Shown: positions 45,276-56,578, numbered from the stretch's first letter. The stretch: DNA of 64,000 nt from Pollenia angustigena (GCA_930367215.1 OV884059.1:34835882-34899881); one strand, 5' to 3'. Program-made: numbers and translations. The notes: generated by a model from the letters alone, not told the origin.

Positions 45276-45483
45276 TATATATTATGGCGACTTTTTTTGA
45301 ATTTTTGACGTATTTAAGCGATATAGTTCCGTATTTAGTTTTTAGGATTTATAAAAAATATTTTTAATAATTTAAAAAATATGTATTTTATTGTCAAAAA
45401 CATTTAAACAAAGGCTTTGGCGATTTTGGCGATTTTTGATATTGAATTTGGCGAAAAAGGTAAAAATCAATCTGACAACCCTG

Positions 45484-45832
45484 GTTTGGGTTGGTTTTGT
45501 CTGAATGAATTAGATTAGATCAAGGTATATTTATAGCAGGTAGTCTCGGAAAGCCAGCTGGTTATTTTTTATTTGCTTGTTTTGCGATACAAACTGTCAA
45601 ATGTTGTATAGTAAACAAGTAAACAAAGTTTTTGGTCTCTTTTCAGCCGCTTTGCTATTTGACAGTTCGTACCACAAAACAACAATAAAAAGCCCTGTTG
45701 TTTGTTTTATTGTACAATTGTTGTAATCTACCTTGGATTAGATGAAGTTTTATTTTTAGAGAATGAAATGGTTGATTCTGTTGAGCAGGCTGCGTTTTAA
45801 TTTTTGTTGTTGTTTATTCTAACGTTTATTGT
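45484..45832. other. Spacer right of the nested cluster
   Basis: No recognised feature. Confidence 0.4.
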
Positions 45833-46290
45833 TGTTGTTTTTAATACTTGTTGTTGATATTGGCGTGTTTAATTTTTCCGTATCGTTTTTTTGTGGTTGA
45901 TCATTTCCCAGCCAGCATTGATTAAATTTACTTCTTTTAAGTCTTTATTGCGCTTTTCATCTTTTCTTGGATAAGTTGAAAAATTTTTTTGTCGATGCCA
46001 TCCAAGGAGTAGATTCTTGTTTTTGATACTCTCTCTAAACAAATATTAAGAGAAGTATAAAAACTAAAAAACAAATACGTTTTAGTTACATTACAAAAAG
46101 TAATTTTTAGTACACAGATATTTCACATTACCTTCCGATTCTTAGGACTGCTCCACGTTATTTTATTAAAGGATACCAGCCAAAATTTGATGTGTTTATT
46201 TTAAACTTGCTAAACAAAAGAAAGATTTTTCCGTTTCCCATGAATTTTTTTAAGTCTTAGAAACATCTCTACCTACATATATACATACTA

Positions 46291-46993
46291 CACTGAAAGA
46301 AAAATGCTTCATATATTTAATGAATCATTTTCATAAAAAAGTTTTCCTTGGGTAAATGAAAATTTTCATTGTCTAAATGGAATTTCATACGTTTGATGAA
46401 GTATTTTCGTTAAAATCGCTTCATTAGATTTCGTAATTACGTTAAAAATTTTCATTGGATATATGAAAACTTAAGTTTGTCTAAGTAAAACAAAAAATTT
46501 TAATTGGGAACACACAAAATCAATAACTATATTCATAAATTAATACAAAATTATAGTTTCCTTAAAAAAATGTTTAATTGTTATTTAAAAAATGTAAGAT
46601 TTAATAATTTCATACATCTATGTTACATGTATGCCATTAAATTTATGAAATCAAAAATTTTTTTTATAAAAGCAACATATTTCAATAATTTCCTTCATAA
46701 ATTTAAATTTTCATTATGACATTAAAAATGTCATTATAGTAATGAAACAGATACTTTCAATCCACTTTCAATCAACGTTGTTATTGTTATTATGGACAAT
46801 TTAATCTCATATTTACGCTCTTAATTGAGAACAAAACATAGTTTTTTCATACAAAAACTACACTGCCCCTGTAGACTAGCTGGTAGTGAGCTAGTCTATC
46901 AGCACCGAGGTTGCATGTTCGAATCCCACCAGAGACAGAAAAAAAATAAAAAATAAAATAAAGTAAAATAAAATAAGAAAAAAGAAAAAAAAG

Positions 46994-47024
<31 letters not shown>

Positions 47025-47211
47025 GTTACTTTATTGAAAGTATTAATCCAATGAATAATATTCATGGATCTGATGTAATGTTTCATTAAGTCCTTTTAAT
47101 GAAACAGGTTTCATTGATCCAACGAAGCGCTGCATAGGTTCCTTTATAATGCAATTTTTCATGGGATTAATGTCAAAATTCGTTAGTATTGCGAAGAAAA
47201 TTCTTTCAGTG
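46291..47211. mobile_element. MITE, 921 bp, TA target, with empty site in the duplicate
   Basis: Inverted ends CACTGAAAGAA and TTCTTTCAGTG, flanked by TA (46289-46290 and 47212-47213). The duplicate copy reads through with a single TA at 51313-51314, proving the insertion and its 2-bp target. TA suggests Tc1/mariner. AATGAAAATTTTCAT-like words fill the interior, and a tRNA-like/A-rich SINE-like segment is inside. Confidence 0.9.
46866..47035 (+). repeat. SINE-like: tRNA-like head with A-rich tail
   Basis: TAGCTGGTAGTGAGCTAGTC could be an A box and GCATGTTCGAATCCCACC is a good B box, followed by about 100 bp of AAATAAAAT-type tail. The spacing (about 40 bp) resembles a tRNA gene but acceptor arms do not pair. 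A related sequence is at 59815-59880. Confidence 0.5.
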
Positions 47212-47818
47212 TAGGGAGGTTTTAAAAAATCGATGTCGGATTTTTTCTGGGGGCACCCCCTAAAATGTTTCTTTCTGTCAGATTTTAGGATTGCCAAAGT
47301 TTGAGCACGATTGAAAGATGTTAACACGTGCAACTGGGGCCTCAAAGTTTTGAAAATCTCGATTTTTTGGCAGTTTTGCAACTTTGCCGACCCATATCTC
47401 TAGAACGGTTTAATATATTTGCCCTTGTCACACATCAAATTGAAGGTGATGCTGTTTTTAACATTTTATATTCTGCACAATAAATACGCAACTAGTACTG
47501 AAATCGAAAAAATAGAGCCAATGTCCCTAAAAACGTGACTAGGTACCCCCGAGAGCGAAATTGCGTTATTTGTATTATTATTGCTTATTATGGAAAAATA
47601 CTTGTACTTTGGAATCCCATTTCATTTAAATATGTTTGTTATGGTATACCGTTAATTTAAGACCCACAACAATGTTTTTTTTTTATGTCAGGTATGTATC
47701 TACTTTTTCCTCGTTCTGTATCATTGGCGACCCCAAGCAGGTAAAACCGAACTAGTTAAAAAATGTATTGGGTTACCCTACTACCTATTGTTATATTTTA
47801 AGTAGAAGTCCTGGGGGG

Positions 47819-48978
47819 GAACAAGCCCTAGCAGTGTACGAATGTTTAGAGGAATGGGGTCGCGCCAGCTCGGTCGTGGCTATGTGCTTCGATACAACAG
47901 CATAATACTGGGAGGCCCAATTAAGCGTGCAATTTCCTTGAGTAGATGTTAGGTCGAGAGCTTCTGTACCTAGCGACACCACGTTTTAGAAGTCTTGTTG
48001 AGAGGGGTTTTTGATTGCAAGTTTGGAAGCACATCGGGACCTCAACCAGACATATTGAAGAGATTTAAAAAAAAAAGGTCGGCGATTGATAAATCCAAGT
48101 TCGATGTAGGCGAGAATGTTTTGAAACTACTGCCCAAAGAAGAAGTAGAGAATATCAAAGAAGAATTTAAAATAAAACTACTGGAATGCCAGCCAAAAGA
48201 CGAATACAAAGAACTTTTACAGTTGGCATTGATATATCTTGGCCATCTTGGTGGATGATGTGCGTTTCAGGTCTCCAGGTCCAGTACACCATGCACGGTG
48301 GATGGCAAAAGCTATTTACTGTCTGAAAATACAACTCTTCCGTGACCAGTTTAAGCTGACTTCCCAGGAACAAGAGGCCCTAGAAGCACTTTGTGTTTTC
48401 ATCGTTCGAGTCTACTGTAAAGCCTGGTTTAACGCACCAGAGCGTGTTAACACCAAAACAAGACCTAGACCTAATTGAAAATCTATTGAAATACGAAACC
48501 ATTGACAGAAAAATTTCAGAAAAAGGAAGTTACAAAATGATAAATCACCTGTGGTATCTTAGTCCTGAACTTTTTGCGCTGGCATTGTTTGACCCGACAT
48601 TTCAAAACACCGTAAAGAGCCAAAAGGCGACAAAAATCTTAAAAAATCAAGCAGAAGAAAATGAAAGTGCTCCAAAAATATGCGACCCAAATTAAAAAAG
48701 AACAACTGCCGAAATTCCTATAAAAAGGTCTCCAAGCCCTAATTACAAGTGAGACCTACCTGTTGTTCAAGAGATTAAACATTAACACCGAATTTCTGGA
48801 AAAAGATCCTGCAACTTGGCCGCAGAACATCAACTACCAGGAGGGGCAAAGGATAGTAAATTACTTGAAAGTTGTGAACGACATGGCAGAGCGAGGAGTC
48901 AAGCTCATCACAGATTACAACCAATTACTTACAAAGGACGAGCAACAAAAACAATGTTTTCATTCCAAAAATTTATAA
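47819..48978 (+). pseudogene. Decayed DDE-type transposase, family not named
   Basis: Transposase remnant read through several frames. In order: an ALAVYECLEEWGRASSVVAM helix and a CFDTTA motif (likely first catalytic Asp), a stop-ridden gap, RHHVLEVLLRGVFDCKFGS (preceding Cys replaced by a stop; this would be a C-x-x-H-like signature), SSGPQ-like and FKKKRSAIDKSKF, a frameshift near 48245, then SPGPVHHARWMAKAIYCLKI, HLWYLSPELFALALFD and VVNDMAERGVKLITDYNQLL. I have seen this set of motifs in uncharacterised repetitive insect proteins. The C-x-x-H-like box after the first Asp is known from hAT, P, MULE and Kolobok transposases, but I cannot assign the family. Confidence 0.65.
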
Positions 48979-49419
48979 TATAGGAAGGAAAATGGGCTTT
49001 TTCGCAATAGGTTCCATCTTCGCTCTTAGGGGTACCTAGTCACGTTTTGAGGGACATTGGCTTCATTATCTCGAATTCCGTACTACTAACGTATTTTTTA
49101 TTGCATATAAAATATTGTAAAAAGTATCGCCTTCAATTTGATGTATGACACGGGCATATATTCTAAACCGTTCTAGAGATATAGGTCGGCAAAGTCGCCA
49201 AACTGCAAAAAAATTGAGATTTTCAAAACTTTGATGCCCCAGTTGCACATGTTAACATCTTTCAATCGTGCTCAAACTTTGGCAATCCTAAAATCTGACA
49301 GAAAGAAACATTTTAGGGGGGTGCCCCCTAAAAAATTCTGACATTTTTTTTTGCCCTATGAGATAAAACCACCCTAATACATACATTAGACTGGTCGCAA
49401 TTTTTTTTTTAAATTTAAT

Positions 49420-49800
49420 TGTTTGCGCTGCTTAAAATATGAGGTTTGGTGTAAGAAATCATGATTTAATTTTTCGGGTCAATCCGACGGTGCCTAGCCG
49501 TACCGGGTGGGGCCCAAAGTTCCCCATATTATAAAAAAAACATATTTTCTATCAGATCTTTATAGTTATACTAGTTGAAAAACCGAAAATCAAAAATATG
49601 GCTTCGTTACGATCTTCCGCAGAGAAAGTACTTCAAGTGTGCCAAATTTCAGCTTCCTATGTCATCAGATGGCTTCAGAAAGTTGCGGAAAGAATAGGAC
49701 ATACATGCAAACATCCTGACATACTAAGAAATTATATATTGTACAGATAGATTAACAAATGTTCGCGCAACTCAAAAACGCTTTAGCTTATTGAAAAACT
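49420..49800. repeat. Dispersed repeat, inverted copy at 57990-58390
   Basis: CGGTGCCTAGCCGTACCGGG, TGGCTTCGTTACGATCTTCC and CTATGTCATCAGATGGCTTC are found as reverse complements at 58140-58340. No coding function recognised. Confidence 0.8.
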
Positions 49801-50430
49801 AAAAAAAACCGAAATTACGCAATAAAATTTACTTTAAGAAAGTTAAAACTTTTTTCTTTATGTTGGCTTTGGTTTTCGAGATATACCGTTATTTCGAAAA
49901 TTAAGGAGGTTGCACAACATATGTTCGCGTAACTCAAAAACGCTTTAGTTTATTGAAAAACTAAAAAAAAAACCGAAATTCCGCAATAAAATTTACTTTA
50001 AGAAAGTTGAAACTTTTTTCTTTATGTTGGCTTTGGTTTTCGAGATATACCGTTATTTCGAAAATTAAGGAGGTTGCACAACATATGTTCGCGTAACTCA
50101 AAAACGCTTTAGTTTATTGAAAAACTAAAAAAAACCGAAATTACGCAATAAAATTTACTTTAAGAAAGTTAAAACTTTTTTCTTTATGTTGGCTTTGGTT
50201 TTCGAGATATACCGTTATTTCGAAAATTAAGGAGGTTGCACAACATATGTTCGCGTAACTCAAAAACGCTTTAGTATATTGAAAAACTAAAAAAAAAACC
50301 GAAATTCCGCAATAAAATTTACTTTAAGAAAGTTGAAACTTTTTTCTTTATGTTGGCTTTGGTTTTCGAGATATACCGTTATTTCGAAAATTAAGGAGGT
50401 TGCACAACATATGTTCGCGTAACTCAAAAA
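49764..50430. repeat. Tandem repeat, about 163-bp unit, four copies
   Basis: Each unit starts near ATGTTCGCGTAACTCAAAAA; starts at 49921, 50085, 50247 and 50411 give periods of 164, 162 and 164 bp. A partial first unit lies at 49764. A single related unit is at 6480-6580. Confidence 0.85.
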
Positions 50431-50436
50431 CGCTTT

Positions 50437-51917
50437 TAATACTTGTTGTTGATATTGGCGTGTTTCATTTTTCCGTATCGTTTTTTTTGTGGTTGATCAC
50501 TTCCCAGCCAGCAAAATAATCCGACGTCGTTCAGATATCTGAGAGAAACGTCGGCAAAAAAAGTCGGAATCGTATACGAATTCTGTCAGATTTCTGACCC
50601 AAAAACGTATGAATTGGTTGACACGAATTCTGACAGACATGTCGTGGGAAATTTTGGTTTTTTGTCGGCATTTCTGATAGATATCTGACAGAAATCTAAT
50701 GAAAAAGGCATGGGAAATTCGGATATTTTAGCCTACATTCTTATTGTTTTCTGATAGATAGCTGATCGACTAATCGCACAGACTTCTTACAGAAATCTAA
50801 GGGATGTCTTGTAGAAATTTGATCAAAAGTTGAACGAGATTTTTATAGATTGTTTTTCTTTTTATTAAGTTTTTTCAATCCTATCCAATAAAGGGACAGA
50901 CTTTGCTATTCTTTGTTACATACATACATAAATAAAATTAATTTTCTTTAAATTGACTTCTTTTAAGTCTTTATTGCGCTTTTCATCTTTTCTTGGATAA
51001 GTTGAAAAATTTTTTTGTCGATGCCATCCAAGGAGTAGATTCTTGTTCTTGATACTCTCTCTAAACAAATATTAAGAGAAGTATAAAAACTAAAAAACAA
51101 ATACGTTTTAGTTACATTACAAAAAGTAATTTTTAGTACACAGATATTTCACATTACCTTCCGATTCTTAGGACTGCTCCACGTTATTTTATTAAAGGAT
51201 ACCAGCCAAAATTTGATGTTTATTTTAAACTTGCTAAACAAAAGAAAGATTTTTCCGTTTCCCATGAATTTTTTTAAGTCTTAGAAACATCTCTACCTAC
51301 ATATATACATACTAGGGAGGTTTTAAAAAATCGATGTCGGATTTTTTCTGGGGGCACCCCCCTTAAATGTTTCTTTCTGTCAGATTTTAGGATTGCCAAA
51401 GTTTGGGCACGATTGAAAGATGTTAACACGTGCAACTGGGGCCTCAAAGTTTTGAAAATCTCGATTTTTTGGCAGTTTTGCAACTTTGCCGACCCATATC
51501 TCTAGAACGGTTTAATATATTTGCCCTTGTCACACATCAAATTGAAGGTGATGCTGTTTTTAACATTTTATATTCTGCACAATAAATACGCAACTAGTAC
51601 TGAAATCGAAAAAATAGAGCCAATGTCCCTAAAAACGTGACTAGGTACCCCCGAGAGCGAAATTGCGTTATTTGTATTATTATTGCTTATTATGGAAAAA
51701 TACTTGTACTTTGGAATCCCATTTCATTTAAATATGTTTGTTATGGTATACCGTTAATTTAAGACCCACAACAATGTTTTTTTTTTATGTCAGGTATGTA
51801 TCTACTTTTTCCTCGTTCTGTATCATTGGCGACCCCAAGCAGGTAAAACCGAACTAGTTAAAAAATGTATTGGGTTACCCTACTACCTATTGTTATATTT
51901 TAAGTAGAAGTCCTGGG
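50437..51917. repeat. Segmental duplication, copy 2
   Basis: See 45833-47812. It carries the empty site for the MITE at 51313 and ends within the transposon's left part, where the gypsy element begins. Confidence 0.85.
50515..50945. mobile_element. Insertion specific to duplicate copy 2
   Basis: Present between CCCAGCCAGCA and the TTGACTTCTTTTAAG point but absent at 45912 in copy 1. It starts with CGACGTCGTTCAGATATC and repeats TCTGACAGA-like words. No clear inverted ends or target duplication, so the type is unknown. Confidence 0.5.
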
Positions 51918-51927
51918 GGACATAGGG

Positions 51928-53900
51928 AATTAAAAAAAAAAAAAAAATTACTTTAATAAATTCTTGTTTAATCACAATATTACTCTAATTTGCTCTCCCG
52001 CTATGAGGATCGCTTTATAATAGTTCAAACAAGACTGACTAAAAAACGGCCATCAGCTTACTTCACTAATTTATAATGTAATAAGAAATTCTTTAAAAAA
52101 TAAGTTTACAATAACAATTCTCAATACCGAAAAAAAAACAAAATCCATAAAATATTAATAATAAAAAAATGAGCAATAATAATGGTAGTAAGCAGAGTAT
52201 AATTAATAATGAAAAATAATAAGGTGTTCCTTAACTACCTCCTCACTTGAAGAACAGCCGTCTCGACTGTTCACAACAACTTAATTTAAAAACTTCTCTA
52301 TTATCTAAAAATGTAAAACAAATAACACAATTTTTGGTAAAAAAAAAAAAATTAATTCATAGTGTAATTTCTATCGTAACTAAAAAACAGTAATTATCTT
52401 ACTATAATTCTACAAAGCAATTTTATTCTCTGTTATGAAAACGTAGGCTATTTTGAACTGAGAACAGGCGAAATTTGCCACTTTTAACATTATCTTAAGT
52501 TATCCTTATGTACCGGTCTATTGTCAATTAAAACCGAGTGACCCAAATCTTTTTCAACATACAATTTGCTAAATTTATTTCCCAGCCGCCTGTTAACTTT
52601 TACAAATACCTTATCACCGAGCTTACAAATTTTATTCTGTCTATTTTTATTGTGGTAACTAAGTTCATAATTCTGAGCTTTCAACAGTTTCTCCTTTATT
52701 TTTATCCTTAGGTCCTCTGTAATACAACTTAAAATATCTACCGGCCTTACATTAGCTATTGAATGAATTGTACTATTATATTTTGCAATGGCAACGAGAA
52801 TTAGTTCCTTCGTGTCGCTGTAATGCCTTCGGACTTTAAACATCGCGATATTTCCCCTATTGTGCTGTGAAGCCTCTCAACTTGCCCGTTGCTGGTGCTG
52901 TGCGCCGGTGGAACAGAAACAATTTGGACACCAAATTGATTCGCAAGAAGAGACTTTATAGTATGCGAATTAAAAGATTTTTCATTATCGCAAATGATAG
53001 TATGAGCTTTAGGAAAAAGGTTTAAAATTGTTAATAAAGGGGCTTTTATATCAATAATCGAACGTGTTTCAATGAAAAAGGCGAGTGCAAATTTTGAAAA
53101 TTTTTCAACACATGTAATAAAGTTAGTTTTATCAGTTGTAAGAATATCTTTGTGCAGGATTTCACCCGGATAATCAGGAATAGGTGTCTGACCGATCAGC
53201 GCCTTTTGTGGATGCCTATTATATTTTGACTCATAACGTATTTTGCAGTTGGAAGCAATCTCTTTGTGTTTTTTTCTGATGTTAGGGAAATAATAGTCCT
53301 GCAATATTTGGTTTAAGTTTTCACGCTCGTTTCGGTGAGCTCTATTTAGTTCAGCTACAACGATTTCGGTTTGATCATCCTGATTATGAATATCCATTAC
53401 CAGTTTGTCTGAGTAAACAAATTTAACTGATGGAAAAAGATGAATTATTCTATTTTGAATTAAACCTAAGATATGAATATCGCAATGAAGACAATTAACA
53501 ACAAGACAATTCACAGTTCTTTCTAAAAATTTAAAAATATCTTTAACAGTAACATAATTTATTAAATGCCTGGTTTGGTTTTTAAAAACAGTCTTAGATG
53601 ACATGCTAGACTCCGTTGATTTATTTAAAAGAATTTGATTTTTAAAACAATTTACTGGATTTAATACTGTTCTAATAATTTCAGACAAGGACTCCTCACT
53701 GTGAATTGTTGCTAGTACCACTACTAGAACAAGAAGTACTAGTGCTAACGAGGTTAGAGTTTTTATATAAAAACTGTTGTTGTACAAGGGCACTACTTTT
53801 AGACTGATAGAATTTTTTGTAACAAAACTAAAATTCCAGTACATATTTCTATTTTGATACTGCTTCTTAAATTTGATTTTAAATTATTTATTAATGGCAT
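51928..53900 (-). mobile_element. Ty3/gypsy LTR element, 3' half
   Basis: A minus-strand pol fragment followed by a probable 3' LTR. A purine run (GTGAGGAGGTAG, minus) precedes AGTTAAGG at 52236, the likely LTR start; the LTR may end in AATT near 51928. AGT...ATT ends are known for the gypsy group. No envelope gene lies between integrase and LTR. The 5' half is replaced by DINE-like DNA at about 53900. Confidence 0.7.
52490..53844 (-). pseudogene. Ty3/gypsy integrase, frameshifted
   Basis: Integrase inserts element cDNA into the genome. The upstream frame (53844-52801) has a remnant of the HHCC zinc region (one Cys replaced by Arg in SNCKIRYESKYNRHP), the first Asp in GEILHKDILTTDKTNF, the second in TIICDNEKSFNSH and the Glu in SNGQVERLHSTIGEI. 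Near 52830 the frame shifts; the downstream frame (to 52490) continues with the C-terminal domain (FVKVNRRLGNKFSKLY, ending NRPVHKDNLR). The hydrophobic stretch near the start of the first frame is probably not a real N-terminus. RT and RNase H are missing. Confidence 0.85.
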
Positions 53901-53904
53901 TTTT

Positions 53905-54110
53905 ATTATAAAACAAGTAAGAGTGCTATATTCGGCTGTGCCGAATCTTAAATACCCTTCACCATTGTGCGAGCAAGAGCAACTAGACAAAAACTAAATA
54001 ATTGTTACATATACATACATATTTGCAATACTTAAAACTTCATTATAACTAAAATTTAAAAAGCGAAAACTGGTAAATATTTTTTTAAATCGTTTTTAGA
54101 ACATAAAAAA
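53905..54110 (+). repeat. DINE-like repeat head
   Basis: AAGTAAGAGTGCTATATTCG followed by a hairpin TTCGGCTGTGCCGAA and an ATACCCTTCACC word. Same head as 25725. Confidence 0.6.
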
Positions 54111-54144
54111 AATAAAAATATTAAAAAAAAATTTTCTTTTGAAA

Positions 54145-54225
54145 AAACCAAGGTTCGAACCAGGGAACTCTCAGTTTCTAACTTAACACACCCCCTAGAC
54201 AACTGAACCATGAAGCAACGTTAAT
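54145..54225 (-). repeat. tRNA-like sequence
   Basis: On the minus strand: TGGTTCAGTTGTCTAGG (A box-like), then about 40 bp later CCTGGTTCGAACC (B box) and a T run that could end Pol III transcription. Acceptor strands do not pair, so not a functional tRNA gene by eye. Confidence 0.45.
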
Positions 54226-54682
54226 CGAATATCATTAAAATGAAATATGGCACGTTTACTGTTCACAAAATTCAACACAGTTGAGTTGAAATTACTTTTG
54301 TTGTTATTGTTCACCGCAATAGCGGATAGGAATAGGAAATATATTCACCAAAATAGTTTGTGCCATGTATGTATGTGTGTTTGTTTGTTTTCTTTTATCT
54401 TTTTGGCTAGTTTTTAAGTAGCAAAAAAACACAAAAATTCCTAGTTTCTATCTAAAACCAGTAAAAAACTAATTTTCTGCCTTGACCTGTACAAAAAACC
54501 AGGACAATTCAATAGTGGACAAGAAGTCTAAAACCAAAAATATCTGAGTGGAAAGGTAGTATCTCTACCTTTATATTAGAGAACTCACTTAGTACTTTTA
54601 AATTTTTTTGCGGAATATACATATTAAGTGTGATACTTATTGTAAAAAGGATCAAGCCTTATCAAAACTTTAATAATGTGCC
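54226..54682. other. Unassigned spacer
   Basis: Nothing recognised. Confidence 0.35.
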
Positions 54683-55650
54683 TTGAAGAGAAATGAAATA
54701 AAGCCGAAGAACAATTTAAAGCGATTTTTAAAAAAAGTTAAAGTTATTTGCGTTCAAATCGAGGTTCCTATCGAAAAGACAAGATTTGAACGAAATAACC
54801 ACCTCCAAAATGTTGAGGACTACTACCAAGTTGTAGGTTACATTCCTCTTATTGAATTTACTTTAGAAGATCTCATAACAACTTTCCCAATAGATATACT
54901 AATGGCCATTTTCTCATTAGGCGATTATCTTTTTTCCCAACGAAAAACTGCACATTAAAGAAATTTGGTTTTCTCAATGTCTCATTTGCTTCGTTTTAAT
55001 CGCAAAGCTAACCGGCACTCATCTGCCAATTATTTATTTTCCTTTTATTTGCCATACAGATAAATTCAATCAGCTGACTCCCATCTTTTACATGTATTTT
55101 GAGTGGCGTTGCCAGCTGAAAACTTTGTTTTTTGTCAGTATATTGAGAAATCCAAAATCGTTAACGGACAGTTTATCGGTCCAATAGATTTATGTTGACA
55201 TTAAGTAACAGACAGTTTGTCGATACATTGAGAAAATGGCCATAAATGTATTGAACATACTTCTACCTCAAAGTGTAAAAGTCATATACAGATACAAAAC
55301 TGTTAAAACCACAACTAGCTGATGAGCTGATTATATTTGATAAAAGAGATAAACACCTACTAAAATCTAAACTTGAGCCTGATCTATCAGATAACGTTGT
55401 AGATGCTTTAATAAACTGTGATGAAGATATCTACCCAAATCTAAGAAAAATATTTAAAATTTTCGATTCAATGCTCGTCCGTAAAGCTACAAGCGGGAGG
55501 TCATTTCCTACCCTTCGTCGAATAAAAACATGGCTCGGATCAACAATGACAGAAGATACACTGTACTGTCTAAATTTTCCTCACAAGGATATCATAATTT
55601 GCTTATTTAAAAGATTAATGTATATTGAACTGATCTTATATATTATTTAA
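54683..55650 (+). pseudogene. hAT transposase remnant (52-kDa repressor/ZMYM-like type)
   Basis: Two coding pieces in the same orientation. 54683-54958 has VEDYYQVVGYIPLIEFTLED, a helix pair found upstream of the dimerisation region in one group of hAT transposases. 55279-55650, open without ATG, has IYPNLRKIFKIFDSMLVRKA and SGRSFPTLRRIKTWLGSTMT, matching the C-terminal dimerisation motif where the family has Glu-Arg-Ser-Phe; the Glu is Gly here. The DNA between them is scrambled. No terminal repeats located. Confidence 0.7.
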
Positions 55651-56558
55651 CCTTTTTGTCGAGTTTTTTTATTAGGGTAATGACTTTTTTGGACAAAATT
55701 TCTTCATCCCACCACGCGATGGGCAATTTAGCATTGATAATCAAAATAATTTTTTTAGGCCAAATGCAATTTCTAAAGCTCCTCAAAAAAAAAATTTTTT
55801 TTTTTTTAATTTCCATACACATTATATATGGTACATTTATTGTTTATCTGCCTGTTTTTAGAAAACGTAAGCAAGTGAGTGAGTGAGAAATTATATTGAA
55901 AACAACAATAAAATACGAAAATTTGTTTTTGCTTTTAATATAATTTCTCACTCACTCCACTTACTTACGTTTTCTAAAAACAGGCAGTATATATGCTATA
56001 AATTTTATTTATTTTTATGAATACAGGCATAAATACATAAAATAAGCAACTGTATAACAAAAAAGTAAAGCTATTTAGCTCATTCCGCGCATATATTACT
56101 ACGCTGCGGAAAATTATCACTGTTTCATATATCCGCCAAACAACTCATCTATCACAACATCTATCATTTGCCATTAAAATTTAGATTATTAAAAAAAACC
56201 GCGAAATAGAGTCGCTATATTTTGTGCGCCCTTCTTCCGTACAAATGATTTATTCATATTCTTGTTATATTCATGAAATTATTAGAAAATACTTAAAATT
56301 TTGTAATTAAATGTTAATACTATACAAAGTAAGGAGAAAAATTGAAATTCAAAACTTTATCGCGTTTGGTGCGGAAACTTTCTTCACGATCGCGAAAAAG
56401 TAATACATCATTTCTTAATATTTTTTGACGGTCTATACTTCTATGCGATGAAGAATTTGATATTCGCAAAAATTGCAAAAAGTACTTACCCTAATACACA
56501 TATTGTTATTAATAAACTTTTAAAAACAAATTATTTACTTTTTTGTATCATACAAAAT
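55651..56558. other. AT-rich DNA with a strong hairpin
   Basis: Apart from the hairpin at 55849-55986 I see no feature. Confidence 0.4.
55849..55986. repeat. Hairpin, about 49-bp arms
   Basis: TGCCTGTTTTTAGAAAACGT and the following GAGTGAGTGAGAAATTATAT pair with the inverted copy ending at 55986, with a loop of about 40 nt and very few mismatches. It could be a tiny foldback MITE. Confidence 0.75.
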
Positions 56559-56578
56559 TCCCCCCCCCCCCCCCCCCC
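56559..56578. repeat. Poly-C tract
   Basis: About 19 consecutive C, directly beside the copia fragment's broken end. The exact length may be a sequencing estimate. Confidence 0.8.

Larger units (their letters stand above)
34792..45483. mobile_element. Outer hAT element of a nested insertion cluster
   Basis: The left piece 34792-36042 matches 12043-12180 and about 12575-12710 of the complete hAT at 11983; the right piece 45271-45483 matches 12711-12918 and ends in TCTGACAACCCTG. Together they make one hAT copy, lacking the first 60 bp, split by a LINE and its own insertions. Compared with the short copy it has an extra middle (34935-35890) with transposase remnants. Confidence 0.8.
45833..47812. 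repeat. Segmental duplication, copy 1 (with 50437-51917)
   Basis: Matches 50437-51917 almost exactly apart from two insertions: copy 1 carries the MITE 46291-47211, copy 2 an extra 430 bp at about 50515-50945. It includes the left third of the DNA transposon described next and about 450 bp outside it. Confidence 0.85.
46289..49376 (+). mobile_element. Unclassified DNA transposon with 0.36 kb inverted ends and decayed transposase
   Basis: The left end TAGGGAGGTTTTA pairs with a right end reading TAGGGTGGTTTTA inward. The inverted arms extend about 360 bp (47212-47562 and 49018-49376), including a GGGGCACCCCCTAAAATG word and a GGTACCCC...AAAACGTGACTAGG block. Flanking ATACATAC (46281-46288, 49377-49384) is a candidate 8-bp target duplication, though the sequence is simple. 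The middle encodes the protein at 47819-48978. Excluding the nested MITE it is about 2.2 kb. Confidence 0.75.

Noticed and set aside
53700..53844. A signal or membrane segment at the start of the gypsy integrase frame
   Set aside because: The hydrophobic codons come from a TAGTACTAG-type low-complexity stretch upstream of the recognisable pol homology.
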